Assembly (NCBI GenBank): GCA_964459305.1
Contig: CAYWNA010000047.1
Location: 1 to 63,306 of the forward strand
Source: CAYWNA01 sp964459305
Lineage (GTDB): Bacteria > Planctomycetota > Planctomycetia > Pirellulales > Pirellulaceae
Direction: 5' to 3'
DNA: 63,306 nt
The position numbers were made by a program, and so were the translations under genes. Below, in pieces: positions 17,436-28,169 of the stretch. The notes under the pieces were generated by a model. That model made no database searches. It saw only the letters and a program-made list of their open reading frames with translations, and was not told the DNA's origin. Each line of letters begins with the position of its first letter. The stretch's first letter is position 1.

Positions 17436-19304
17436 ATGGCAGCGACAACTCTCGACAGCCCCCCCAAAGCGCCCAAGACCGTCAAGCACGTCCACTCTGC
17501 AACGGTTCGGCTCGCTGGCGACTCCGGAGACGGCATGCAGTTGATGGGAAGCCAGTTGACGAACACTTCGGCTCTGGCCGGCAACGACGTGGCCACCTTC
17601 CCGGACTTCCCCGCCGAAATTAGGGCACCGAAAGGTACGCGTGCCGGCGTCAGCGGATTCCAGGTGCAGATCGCGGCGGAAAACATCTTCACGCCGGGTG
17701 ACCGGTTGAACGCGCTGGTTGCGATGAATCCGGCGGCCCTCGTTACCAACATCGGCGATCTGGAGCCTGGCGGTGTTTTGATCGTCAACGAAGACGGCTT
17801 CACGGCCAAAGACTTGAAGGTGGCAAACTGCGCCAGCAATCCGCTGGAAGATGGAAGCCTGGACTCGTACCGGCTGATCAAAGTGCCGATGACGATGCTC
17901 ACGCGCAATGCTGTCGAGGATATGGGACTCAGCCACAAACTGGCCGATCGCTGCAAGAACTTCTTTGGCATGGGCCTCATCTATTGGCTGTACGGGCGCG
18001 AACTGGACGCGACGCTGCGCTTCATCAACGACAAGTTTGGTAGTAAGCCGGAGATTGCACAGGCTAACGAGAAGGCCTTGCGAGCCGGCTGGCATTTCGG
18101 TGAAACGACCGAGGCGTTCGACATTTGTTACCGCGTGGACGCGGCCAAATTAGAGCCGGGCGTCTACAAGAACGTGATGGGTAATCAGACACTGGCGTGG
18201 GGCCTGATGACCGCGGCCGAACGAAGCGGCAAGGATCTATTCCTCGGAACGTACCCCATCACTCCGGCCACCGACATCCTGCATGAATTGGCCAGGCACA
18301 AGAACTTCGGTATTCGCACGTTTCAGGCGGAGGACGAAATTGCGGCCATGTGCGCTACGATCGGCGCTTCGTTCGCTGGGGCGATGGCAGTTACCACGTC
18401 CAGCGGGCCGGGGATCGCGTTGAAGAGCGAGGCCATGGGCCTGGGACTGATGCTGGAATTGCCGATGATCATCATCAACGTCCAACGCGGCGGCCCCAGT
18501 ACCGGCCTGCCGACCAAGACGGAGCAGTCGGACCTGCTGCAAGCCATGTTTGGCCGAAACGGCGAATCGCCGTTGCCTATCGTGGCGTGCCGCAGCCCGG
18601 CGGATTGCTTTTACGTCGCGCAGGAGGCATGGCGAATCGCCGTGCGTTTCATGGTGCCCGTGCTGCTGCTTTCGGACGGTTATGTCGCCAACGGCGCGGA
18701 GCCGTGGCGGATTCCAAAACTTGACGATCTTCCGAAGATCCCGATCGAACATCCGGGGCCGATCGGCGACGACGAGGTTTTTCTCCCTTACAAACGCGAC
18801 GAGCGACTGGCACGGCCGTGGGGATTGCCTGGCACGCCGGGGCTGATCCATCGCATTGGTGGCTTGGAAAAGGACGACGTCACGGGCAATGTCAGCTACG
18901 ATCCGGAAAACCACCAGAAGATGGTCCGCGTGCGAGCTCGGAAAGTCGCAGACATCGCCAACGACATTCCACCGCAGACGGTCGATGGCCCGGAGAGCGG
19001 CGATCTGCTGGTGCTCGGCTGGGGCGGCACCTACGGCGCATGTACCACTGCAGTGCAGCGTTGTCAGGCAGAAGGTTTGTCCGTGGCGCATGCGCACTTG
19101 CGTTATCTGAATCCGTTCCCGGTTAATCTGGGCCAGTTGCTCGAAAGCTATCGCACCGTGTTGATCCCGGAGTTGAATCAAGGGCAACTTCGATGGCTGA
19201 TCCAGGCCAAGTACCTGGTCGAGACCGCGGGGTTGAACAAGGTGAAAGGCAAACCGTTTGCCGTCGAGGAAATCAAAGCAAAGATCGAGGAGTTGCTGAG
19301 GTAG
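17436..19304 (+). CDS. korA: 2-oxoacid:ferredoxin oxidoreductase, fused gamma-alpha subunit
   Basis: Encodes 622 residues. Residues about 25-215 are the gamma domain (RLAGDSGDGMQLMGSQLTNT), and about 230-620 the alpha (pyrimidine-binding) domain with GTYPITPATDILHELARH and SSGPGIALKSEAMGL. The fusion and order match the two-subunit KorAB type, which oxidises 2-oxoglutarate (or a related 2-oxoacid) with CoA to the acyl-CoA, CO2 and reduced ferredoxin. korB starts four bases after its stop. It could use pyruvate or another 2-oxoacid; 2-oxoglutarate is the best guess from architecture. Confidence 0.92.
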   Translation: MAATTLDSPPKAPKTVKHVHSATVRLAGDSGDGMQLMGSQLTNTSALAGNDVATFPDFPAEIRAPKGTRAGVSGFQVQIAAENIFTPGDRLNALVAMNPAALVTNIGDLEPGGVLIVNEDGFTAKDLKVANCASNPLEDGSLDSYRLIKVPMTMLTRNAVEDMGLSHKLADRCKNFFGMGLIYWLYGRELDATLRFINDKFGSKPEIAQANEKALRAGWHFGETTEAFDICYRVDAAKLEPGVYKNVMGNQTLAWGLMTAAERSGKDLFLGTYPITPATDILHELARHKNFGIRTFQAEDEIAAMCATIGASFAGAMAVTTSSGPGIALKSEAMGLGLMLELPMIIINVQRGGPSTGLPTKTEQSDLLQAMFGRNGESPLPIVACRSPADCFYVAQEAWRIAVRFMVPVLLLSDGYVANGAEPWRIPKLDDLPKIPIEHPGPIGDDEVFLPYKRDERLARPWGLPGTPGLIHRIGGLEKDDVTGNVSYDPENHQKMVRVRARKVADIANDIPPQTVDGPESGDLLVLGWGGTYGACTTAVQRCQAEGLSVAHAHLRYLNPFPVNLGQLLESYRTVLIPELNQGQLRWLIQAKYLVETAGLNKVKGKPFAVEEIKAKIEELLR

Positions 19305-19308
19305 AATC

Positions 19309-20323
<1,015 letters not shown>

Positions 20324-20331
<8 letters not shown>

Positions 20332-22906
20332 GCCCAATCGCTACGCCCATCCAGCCGTCCCCGATGGCAAGTTGACTCACCCTCAGCCCGTCTAGACGCG
20401 TATCGCTTTTCAGCCGATTGGTGATGAGGTTAAACGGCTTCGCGCGTGTAAACACCCGGCTGAAAACACCTCGCAGCGCGACCTGATCGCGAATTCCAAG
20501 TTTGCCAATGAGTTCAACGTATTGATCGCGCACCAAGTCGGCGTCCGGTTGTTCCGGTGCAGATCGATAGTGGACACGCACGACGAAGTTGCGCCACCGC
20601 TTCTTGCCCTGACGCAATTCCGCTAGAGCCAGTGTCAGGGTCGCGCGACCCTTCTGGAACGACAATCGCAAGGGATCCTGCTCGGCAAACCGGATGGTCA
20701 CGTTGTCAGGCACATCTTCGGGTGTTTCTCTGGCGGGAAATCTGAACAGTTTGGCCACTTCACGATACAGATCTTCCGGCTTGGCTCGCTTTCCCTCCCA
20801 GCCGAACTGTTCGATGGCATTGTTCAGGGCGGATTCATGGATTTGAACGCTCATTAGCGAATCCGACGGCGCCAAAGGCCGAGGCGTGTGTGCCGCCAGT
20901 TGGTGATACCCGGCCATCCGATATCGCGCGATGATGCGTTTGTCGGTCGTGCGCATCTCCTTTGCCACAGGGTTGAGCGCCAAACGCTGCAAAGGACGGT
21001 AGAAGTGGTCTGCGAACTGTTGTAGCTTCTGCTCGAGCTGGGCGCCAATCTTCTCATCCAAGAAAGTGCTCGCCGCCGCCGCGATCTTGTTTTCGGCCTC
21101 CCATCGAGCCATCGGCGCGCTCTCCCGGTACCGTCGAAGTGCCACCGCCTGTGCTATGTCACCGAAGAGCGGCAGACCATCGAGCCTGGTTTCCATCCCT
21201 GTCAGTGTGCTCGAACTGTCCGCGACTGCCTGGGCGGTTTGATCGGTAATCCCGTAGGGATGCACGATCACTTGTTTCTGCGCCTGGAATGCGGATTCCC
21301 CTGCATTGTAGAAGGTCGCCGGCCCGCCCTGGGAGTATGTCTGCGAGAAGACCTCTCCTTTCACCTCCAAGAGAAAACGCCAACTTCGCTCGCTCGGCAG
21401 CAGTCTCACTTTCGCTCGGGTCAACGTCTCACTCTGACCCATCGTGGGAACGCCGAGAATCACATCGGACACCTCCTGCGTCCTGGGTTTCAACGTTGGC
21501 ACAAGACGATTCACCAGATCGCCCGAAACGGAAACGCGGATATTGGCGTTGCGGTAGTATGCATCCACCAGTCGCCCTAACTCGGCGATTTCCTCAACCT
21601 CCGACCAGCGACATATCTGCTGTGCGGCAGCGACATAGAGTGCGTGTTCGGGCGTTCTCTCACTTTCGTAACGCTCCAATTCGTCGAGCAAACGCAAATG
21701 GTCGACAGGCTCTGCTGCCAGGTGCCTCAGTTCGACCACGTAGTCTTTAATCTCAGGCTGTGCCAGAAAGGTTCGCTGACCTGGTGTTAGAACGGCGTAC
21801 TCCAATCGCAGCAGTATACGTTTTGCCAACTTTCGGCATTCGGCAATGTCAACCGGGTCGTCAGCGTAGAACCGACTCTTCGCCTTGTCCACCATCAGAT
21901 AGTCTCGCCACTTCCGGCTGTGATGCATTCTCTCAACAACAGCCTCCAATGCATCAATCACCTCTCGACGGTGCAGAGAGTCTCGGATCGAAAAGGACGT
22001 CCGTATCGACTCGGCGGACGCGATCTTAGACACCTGCTCCCAGATCACCAGACGCCGCGAGATGGCGTGACTCATTCGGGCCAGGTCGCAACGGAACTCG
22101 TCATCGTCCGAAGCGTCTGCTATCTCAACGGCCTCCTGGGACAAACCGTGCAGCTGGTCAAATATCGGAGACAAGCCTTTGGCATCGAGCGATTCCGCCG
22201 AAGCCAGCGTCCGCAGCTGATTGAGCACCTTTCCGCACCACGCCGCACACTCGCCCTGTGCGGACAACGCTTCAAGGCGGCCGGATAACGTGGGGGCGAA
22301 CGGCCAGTGTGTCACGATGTCGGCGGTGGAATCAGGGGCACGCCTTACGATGGTCCAGGCACTATCCCCGGTGCGAGGCGTTCGTTCTGCGAACGCCAGT
22401 CGCACGAAGCCGCTCGAAGGAGGTAAAGACAAACCCGGCTCAACGGCGACCCTAGGGGGTGCAACAGCATCGAGTGTCTCGGTGGATTTGAACGATTTGG
22501 TCACTTGCGGGCCGATCTCCACGACGCGTCGGGGCGTGGCGTAGTCGTCCAGTTGGGGAACTTCGTTTTCCGGCTCGCCGCTCCGCAGGCCATCGTTCAT
22601 GCCCTCGGAGATGAGCGACTGGACCTCATCAGGCGATAGCAGCCGGATCTCTGCGGGCAACTCGACGGGATCGTCACCGTGTTGATTCGCTAGCTGCGAT
22701 GACTGAGGCGTTGGGTTCCCGTCGTCATGGGCGCCACATGTTGTTGCCTGCGCAAGAGTTACGTCCTCCTGCGTTCCGTCACGCAACTGCGACACGGGCA
22801 CGAGTGCCACCGCACGCCATCTGCGCGGAGCGATGACGCTCAAGACGAAGAGCACTGTCACAACACACAACAACGGCCAGACCGCCTTCGTTGAATTCCG
22901 TTTCAT
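20324..22906 (-). CDS. Exported or membrane-anchored protein of unknown family (paralogue of 59396-61510)
   Basis: Encodes 860 residues from ATG 22906, which has GAGGAAG just upstream; a GTG at 22960 would add 18 basic residues. A basic stretch and one helix (WPLLCVVTVLFVLSVIA) anchor it. Residues about 40-160 are low-complexity and acidic. From about residue 170 a helical region with KWRDYL leads to a beta-rich middle (NIRVSVSGDLVNRLVP, VSDVILGVPTMGQSETLT, GGPATFYNAGESAFQAQK) and a C-terminal half ending in LAIGDGWMGVAIGP. These segments line up in order with the protein at 59396-61510. No catalytic motif is recognised. Function unknown. Confidence 0.75.
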
Positions 22907-23464
22907 CGACTTCCTCGCGCCGGATCGCTTGCTAGTCGTGCGATTCTCCGCAGTTTTCACCCTATTTCTGCTAAGATCGGTATTTCCGGTCAGTCAAATA
23001 GAATCGGAATTGGCAAAGCATCCCAAACGACCCGCACATTCGGCAACAGTCCGCCCAAAGCCCCACCGACAAGGTTGTCAGCATCTGGTGTGCCCCGGAT
23101 CATGAGGCGTCTTGGCTTTCATGGTTGACGCTGTGCAATCGCATTAATTTGAGGGGTGCGTGCGGCAATTCTCCGTCCGATGCGGCGGTTCTGGGCTGTC
23201 GCAAGAAGGGGTTTGTAGCTGGATTCGCGAGAATTCAGTCGAATTACGCCCTCGCCGCCTGAATTCTTGCGAATCCAGCTACGAGTCTTGTCAACGAATT
23301 CTTGCCGACCGCAAACCCGCTCCTGCGGCAGATCTAGACGGCGTTTCACGCTGAACAGCACTAGGACAGCAAGGCATGAACCGTGATAATGAAAAACCGG
23401 CAAGACAGTTCGGCCCTTTTGGGGGCATTGATAGCAACGGCCTGCTGAATGTGCGATTGACCTC
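22907..23464. other. Gene-free spacer holding a hairpin
   Basis: About 560 bp between divergent genes. Apart from the palindrome at 23215-23282 there is no convincing reading frame; a TTGACG at 23125 has only a poor -10 partner. Confidence 0.5.
23215..23282. repeat. Palindrome with 24-bp arms, family D
   Basis: GTAGCTGGATTCGCGAGAAT... (23215-23238) and its complement (23259-23282) match at 23 of 24 positions around a 20-base loop. Single copy in the window. Confidence 0.8.
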
Positions 23465-24346
23465 ATGATGCTTCGTTGGCTGGTAGCAAACTTCATTCGC
23501 CAGACTGCGCGAGAGAAAATTCGCGACGTGGCGACGGGAGTCGCTCGAAGGGAATTGGGGGCGGGAGAAGCCGATCAAGAGACGGCGCAGCTCCCGCCCT
23601 GCGAGATCGCGTTCGCCTTTGCCTCGGCGATCGAGTCGGATGGTCTTGTCAGTCTCCTCGGCAGCCGAGTTGCCACTCGGTGTGCGTCCTATCGGGAGCA
23701 TGTGGGATGGCTGGACGGACGTTCGGTTGCGGTTGCCGAGACAGGCGTCGGCGCTCGGTCGGCCGCGAAGGCCACCGAGGATGTCATTGCCGTCCACAAG
23801 CCACAATGGATTGTGTCCGCCGGTTTCGCCGGCGCCCTGGCCGATGATCTTCGGCGCGGCCACATCCTGATGGCCGACCAATTGGCGGATTTGCGCGACA
23901 ACAAGTTGTCGGTGGGTTTCAGAATGGACCGCGAGGCAGTCGAAGCCACCCGGGGGCTTCACGTCGGGTGCCTGCTGTCGGTCGACGGGTTGGTCCGCAC
24001 GCCCAACGAGAGACGCGAACTTGCCGGTCGCCACGGTGCGGTGGCCTGCGACATGGAGACGATGGCAGTGGCAACAGTATGCCGCCGCGAGAAGGTCCGT
24101 TTCTTGTCGGTACGCGTGATCAGTGATGCGGTCGACGACCGTTTGCCCGTGGAGGTTGAACGGCTTGTCGATCAGAAGTCTATCGCCGGAAAACTGGGCG
24201 CGGCGACGGGCGCAGTTTTCAAACGGCCTGCCTGCGTCAAGGACATGTGGCACCTTCGCGAAGATGCGTTGAAAGCCACGGACCGTTTGGCGAAGTTCCT
24301 CGCAGGAGTTGTACCTCAATTAACGATTTCGACACCTGAGCAGTAA
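23465..24346 (+). CDS. Nucleoside phosphorylase superfamily protein (MTA/SAH-nucleosidase-like)
   Basis: Encodes 293 residues. SAGFAGALADDLRRGHILMAD, GCLLSVDGLVRTPNERRELA and ACDMETMAVATVC match the PNP_UDP_1 fold; DMETMAVA is the Met-Glu ribose-binding motif of MTA/SAH nucleosidases and futalosine hydrolases. VISDAVDD near residue 219 holds the Asp that protonates the purine. It likely splits an adenosine-type nucleoside, recycling methylthioadenosine or S-adenosylhomocysteine. The first 50 residues (MMLRWLVANFIRQTAREKI...) precede the domain, with no clear export signal. No strong Shine-Dalgarno is seen, so the start is uncertain; the ATG pair at 23465/23468 is the best choice. Confidence 0.75.
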   Translation: MMLRWLVANFIRQTAREKIRDVATGVARRELGAGEADQETAQLPPCEIAFAFASAIESDGLVSLLGSRVATRCASYREHVGWLDGRSVAVAETGVGARSAAKATEDVIAVHKPQWIVSAGFAGALADDLRRGHILMADQLADLRDNKLSVGFRMDREAVEATRGLHVGCLLSVDGLVRTPNERRELAGRHGAVACDMETMAVATVCRREKVRFLSVRVISDAVDDRLPVEVERLVDQKSIAGKLGAATGAVFKRPACVKDMWHLREDALKATDRLAKFLAGVVPQLTISTPEQ

Positions 24347-24400
24347 TCTCGCTTGACGAGGGAAGTGTCACGTCTGCGTACCAAGAGCCAAGCAAGTTAA

Positions 24401-25672
24401 ATGACGGCGACGCTGAGAACGGTTACCCTGGGCTGCAAAGTCAACCAATACGAGACGGAATATGTGCGCGAAGCACTCCTCGGCATCGGCTACCGAGACG
24501 CCCAGACCGGTGACCCGGCGGACGTGTGCATCGTGAACACGTGCACGGTGACTGCCAGGGGGGACGCGAAAAGCCGGCAAGCGATTCGGCGTCTGGCAAG
24601 GGACAACCCTGGTGCTCGAATTGTCGTCATGGGATGTTATGCAACGCGGGCACCGGACGATTTGGCGTCGCTACCGGGCGTCGCCGAAGTAGTCACGGAC
24701 AAGCGAGAACTGCCTGATCTGCTGGGACGATTTGGGGTAATTGACATCCCCACAGGGATCTCCAGCTTCGGCGGCCGCAGCCGGGCCTTCGTCAAGGTAC
24801 AGGACGGCTGCATCCTGAGTTGCAGCTACTGCATTGTGCCCAAAGTGCGTCCTCATCTGATCAGCCGCCCGGTCGACCATGTTTTGGATGAGGTACGCCG
24901 GTTGGTCGACAACGGCTATCGCGAGATCGTGTTGACCGGCGTGCATCTCGGACATTACGGCGTCGATTGGAATCGGGACAAGCCCAAGGCCGATTGGATT
25001 CGCTTGTCCGACGTGGTTCGTCACATCGCCCGGATCGAGGGCGATTTTCGGATTCGGGTTTCCAGCATCGAAGCGACTGAAGTTACACGAGAGCTGATCG
25101 GCGTGATGGCCGAGTACGGCGACAAAGTATGTCCGCACTTGCACGTTTGCCTGCAGAGCGGCTCGGATGCCGTACTGCGACGCATGAAGCGGCGCTGGCC
25201 GACGCGGATGCTCATTGAGCGCTGCCACCAAGTTCGGGAAGTTTTAGACCGGCCGGCATTCACGACAGATGTCATCATCGGCTTTCCGGGCGAGACGGAC
25301 AAGGATTTCGAAGAAACCTGCCGCGTGGTCAGGGAAGTCGGTTTTTCCAAGATCCACATTTTTCCGTTCAGCCGACGGCACGGCACGCTGGCTGCCACGA
25401 TGTCGGACCAGGTACTGGACGACGTCAAAGCCAAACGCAGCAAGCGACTCGCGGAGATCGAACGGGCGTTGCGCGAGCAGTACTTCGAGAGCCTGATCGG
25501 GACGAGTCTCCGTGTGTTGATCGAGTCTCCCAGCGAGAACCGTGATGACCATGTTTTCGGCACTTCGTGCCGCTACGCACCGGTCGAATTGGCGGGCACT
25601 CCGCGCACTTGCGGAAAACTTGTGGACGTCGTCGCGGGTAGTGTTATTGATGGACAGTGGATACAAGCGTGA
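24401..25672 (+). CDS. mtaB: tRNA t6A37 methylthiotransferase MtaB
   Basis: Encodes 423 residues. N-terminal UPF0004 domain with TLGCKVNQYETEYV, NTCTVTARGDAKSR and GCYAT (three Cys binding one iron-sulfur cluster), then the radical-SAM CxxxCxxC (DGCILSCSYCIVPKVR), FTTDVIIGFPGETDKDF, and a C-terminal TRAM-like region. GCKVNQ is characteristic of MtaB rather than MiaB. It adds a methylthio group to N6-threonylcarbamoyladenosine at position 37 of tRNA. It is followed at 21 bp by the lipase-like gene. Confidence 0.93.
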   Translation: MTATLRTVTLGCKVNQYETEYVREALLGIGYRDAQTGDPADVCIVNTCTVTARGDAKSRQAIRRLARDNPGARIVVMGCYATRAPDDLASLPGVAEVVTDKRELPDLLGRFGVIDIPTGISSFGGRSRAFVKVQDGCILSCSYCIVPKVRPHLISRPVDHVLDEVRRLVDNGYREIVLTGVHLGHYGVDWNRDKPKADWIRLSDVVRHIARIEGDFRIRVSSIEATEVTRELIGVMAEYGDKVCPHLHVCLQSGSDAVLRRMKRRWPTRMLIERCHQVREVLDRPAFTTDVIIGFPGETDKDFEETCRVVREVGFSKIHIFPFSRRHGTLAATMSDQVLDDVKAKRSKRLAEIERALREQYFESLIGTSLRVLIESPSENRDDHVFGTSCRYAPVELAGTPRTCGKLVDVVAGSVIDGQWIQA

Positions 25673-25693
25673 TAGGATGCGCCAGGAGAAACG

Positions 25694-26767
25694 ATGGAAC
25701 GGATACTTGCAGAATGCGCCCGGCACTCCAGAATACGACTCGTTTTGTCAGCAGCTTTCGTTCCCTTGCTGCTGTGCAGCCTCGAAAATGCCATGGGCGC
25801 TGAGAGCAAGCCGATGCCTGACAACGCCGAATCCAACTCGCCAGCCAACCGCTTCAACATCCAGAGCCCGACTCTGGGAGGCAAGCAGTTGTGGTCTGAT
25901 GAATTGGTGTTTCGCGATTGGCGGATCCAACGTAACGTGTATACTGGTCACTGCCGGCTGCTGGACGAGGAAAATCATCGTCGCGCTTGGGGCACCTTCG
26001 ACCAGTGCCGCGAGAATCTTGGGGTGCTGAGACAGAAACTCGGCATCCCGACGGTTACCGGTAAGGTCGTGGTCGTGTTGCACGGCATGATTCGCTCTCG
26101 GTCGTCGATGACGGGACTGTGCAAGTACCTGACCGAGCATGGCGACTTCACCGCCCTCAACGTTTCGTATGCCAGCACGCGGAGCAACGTAGACGCTCAT
26201 GCGGCTTCGCTGGCTCGCGTTGTCGCAAACTTGGATACGGGAGTCCGCGAGATCAATTTCATCGGTCACAGCCTCGGCAATCTCGTGATTCGCCGCTACT
26301 TGGCCGACTGTTACCGACACGAACGCGGGCTCTCTGATGAACCGCGCATTGGCCGCGTTGTGATGCTGGCACCGCCCAACAACGGCGCCCGCATGGCCGA
26401 GTTGTTCGAACATGTGAAGATCATGGACTGGGTGTGGGGCGATAGCGCCGTTGAACTAGCGAAAAGTCCGATCGAGTTGCAGAAGAAACTGGCGACACCA
26501 AAGTGCCAATTTGGAATCATTGCCGGCGGCCGGGGTACCCAAGACGGTCGAAATCGTTTCTTGGAAGGCGATGACGATTTGGTGGTTCGAGTCGAAGAGA
26601 CAAAGCTGGTCGGAGCCCGCGATTTCGCCGTGCTTCCGGTGTACCACGGCTGGATCATGAACGACCCGATAGTGCGCGAGTACACGCTGCGTTTCCTCGA
26701 ACACGGCCACTTCGTTTCAGAGTCGGATCGACAGCCGCTCACCGGCCAGCCGGGAAGCACACCATGA
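25694..26767 (+). CDS. Exported alpha/beta hydrolase (lipase-like)
   Basis: Encodes 357 residues. A signal-like N-terminus (LVLSAAFVPLLLCSLENAMG) precedes an alpha/beta-hydrolase core: VVLHGMIRSRSSM is the oxyanion-hole strand, and INFIGHSLGNLVIRRYL contains the nucleophile elbow GHSLG. Candidate catalytic Asp and His lie in EGDDDLVVRVEE and in VYHGWIMND. Likely a carboxylesterase or lipase of the periplasm. AGGAG lies six bases before the ATG. Its stop overlaps the ruvX start as ATGA, so the two are translated together. Confidence 0.8.
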   Translation: MERILAECARHSRIRLVLSAAFVPLLLCSLENAMGAESKPMPDNAESNSPANRFNIQSPTLGGKQLWSDELVFRDWRIQRNVYTGHCRLLDEENHRRAWGTFDQCRENLGVLRQKLGIPTVTGKVVVVLHGMIRSRSSMTGLCKYLTEHGDFTALNVSYASTRSNVDAHAASLARVVANLDTGVREINFIGHSLGNLVIRRYLADCYRHERGLSDEPRIGRVVMLAPPNNGARMAELFEHVKIMDWVWGDSAVELAKSPIELQKKLATPKCQFGIIAGGRGTQDGRNRFLEGDDDLVVRVEETKLVGARDFAVLPVYHGWIMNDPIVREYTLRFLEHGHFVSESDRQPLTGQPGSTP

Positions 26768-27225
26768 CGGAGGCGTTCCCAGCGAAAGGCCGTTTGGCCG
26801 GTATCGATTTCGGGACGGTCCGCATCGGCGTCGCGGTCACGGATTCGGAGCGACGGTTGGCCAGCCCCTACGAAAACTACACTCGGCGCGGCCCGGAAGG
26901 TGACGCCGCGTACTTCCGCCAACTGGTCGAGGCCGAAGGCATCGTGGCATTTGTGGTCGGGTTACCGGTACACGGCAGCGGCGATGAGAGTCAGAAATCA
27001 GTCGAGTCGCGTCAGTTCGGGCAATGGCTGAATGAGATCACAGGCCTGCCCGTACGGTACTACGACGAACGATACACATCTGTCATGGCAGAACAGTCTC
27101 TGCTGGATGCCCAAATGAGCCACAAGAAACGCAAGAAGCGACTCGACATGATTGCCGCCCAGATCATGTTGGCGGCTTACCTGGAGTCCTCACGGCGGGG
27201 CAAACCTGGGGCGCTGGAGGACTGA
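26764..27225 (+). CDS. ruvX: Holliday-junction-resolvase-like protein RuvX (YqgF)
   Basis: Encodes 153 residues. GIDFGTVRIGVAVTD, VVGLPVHGSGDESQKS and YYDERYTSVMAEQSLL are the three conserved blocks of the RNase-H-like YqgF family, which supply the acidic metal ligands (first Asp in GIDFG, Glu in DERYT). Family members have been given roles in 16S rRNA 5'-end processing and Holliday-junction resolution. It is coupled by ATGA overlap to the upstream lipase-like gene. Confidence 0.9.
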   Translation: MTEAFPAKGRLAGIDFGTVRIGVAVTDSERRLASPYENYTRRGPEGDAAYFRQLVEAEGIVAFVVGLPVHGSGDESQKSVESRQFGQWLNEITGLPVRYYDERYTSVMAEQSLLDAQMSHKKRKKRLDMIAAQIMLAAYLESSRRGKPGALED

Positions 27226-27234
27226 GAAGCGGTC

Positions 27235-27948
27235 CTACTTGCCCGATTTGGCTTGTTCGAGTCGCTCGACGAACGCGGCGTGCTCCAGGCTGGACAGGCC
27301 GTTCTGCAACACCTGCAATACACCGGCGAGGTTTCCCTCAATCATCGCGCGCGTGTCCAGCCATAGGCCAGGAAAGACCTCGCTTTGGTAAACGCCGGGC
27401 GCGTTTGGCGTCAAGCGTTCGAATCGCCCATCGCGCAAGACGAACCAATCGATGTCCCGATCCCGAACTCGCCACACCACGTACTCTCGCACGCCGTTGC
27501 GCCGGTACGCATTCATTTTATCGTGCAGATCATAGCTGACGCTACTGGCCGCGACTTCGGCAATCAACTCCGGCGCCCCTTCGATGTAGCCGCCGCTATC
27601 GTCGGACTGGCCGCCGTATTCGGGCAGAATGCGAAGGTAGTCGTCGGGCTGAGGTTCGTTGTCGAGGTCCAAACGAACCGTGCAGTTGTCACCGACCTGA
27701 ACGCCAGGCGTTTGGGATCGATAGACACCCAGAACGGTAGTAATGTCCACGTGAGGAACACCGTGACCATCGGCCGAAACCGGGGAGGGCATGTAGACAA
27801 TTCCTTCGATAAGTTCCGCTTTCTTGAGGTTCTGCATCGCTTCATACCGGCGTTCGAATTCATCCCTGGTCAAGCGATCACCCGCCTCAAGCGGCGGAAT
27901 GGCACGGGTATGCGAGGGTTCCGTGACTGCGGAGGTGGCAGTTGACAT
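27235..27948 (-). CDS. Uma2-family (PD-(D/E)XK nuclease-like) protein
   Basis: Encodes 237 residues. The body matches the Uma2 family (PF05685): LTRDEFERRYEAMQNLKKAE, VYMPSPVSADGHG, PDDYLRILPEYGG, ELIAEVAASSVSYDLHDK and GVREYVVWRV. Acidic residues in PDD and AEV plus the Lys in DLHDK correspond to the nuclease-like active site. Real function is unproven; these genes are abundant in cyanobacteria and planctomycetes and occur alone. TTG 27978 is a longer start, but ATG 27948 was preferred. It is convergent with ruvX and divergent from larC. Confidence 0.85.
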   Translation of the reverse strand: MSTATSAVTEPSHTRAIPPLEAGDRLTRDEFERRYEAMQNLKKAELIEGIVYMPSPVSADGHGVPHVDITTVLGVYRSQTPGVQVGDNCTVRLDLDNEPQPDDYLRILPEYGGQSDDSGGYIEGAPELIAEVAASSVSYDLHDKMNAYRRNGVREYVVWRVRDRDIDWFVLRDGRFERLTPNAPGVYQSEVFPGLWLDTRAMIEGNLAGVLQVLQNGLSSLEHAAFVERLEQAKSGK

Positions 27949-28169
27949 TTGAACGTCCAGACCGGAGAGGTTAGTCAATGAGAGAAAATCGGCCAGTGAG
28001 CGACTGTCCGTTCTGTCGGCCCGGCCATTGCTTCTTCAGGTCTCAGTATACCCGAAACCGATCCGTCCGCGAAGCGAAAAACCGCCTCTACCAGCACCTC
28101 GCGGCCATGCGGGGCGTTATGTTACACTACCGCAGTCCGAAGCAAAGTACGTGCAACAAGGCGTTTCCG

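Noticed and set aside
27978..28169. N-terminal extension of LarC
   Set aside because: The LarC family begins at MKIAYLDC; the extra 64 codons look non-coding and overlap the Uma2 upstream region.
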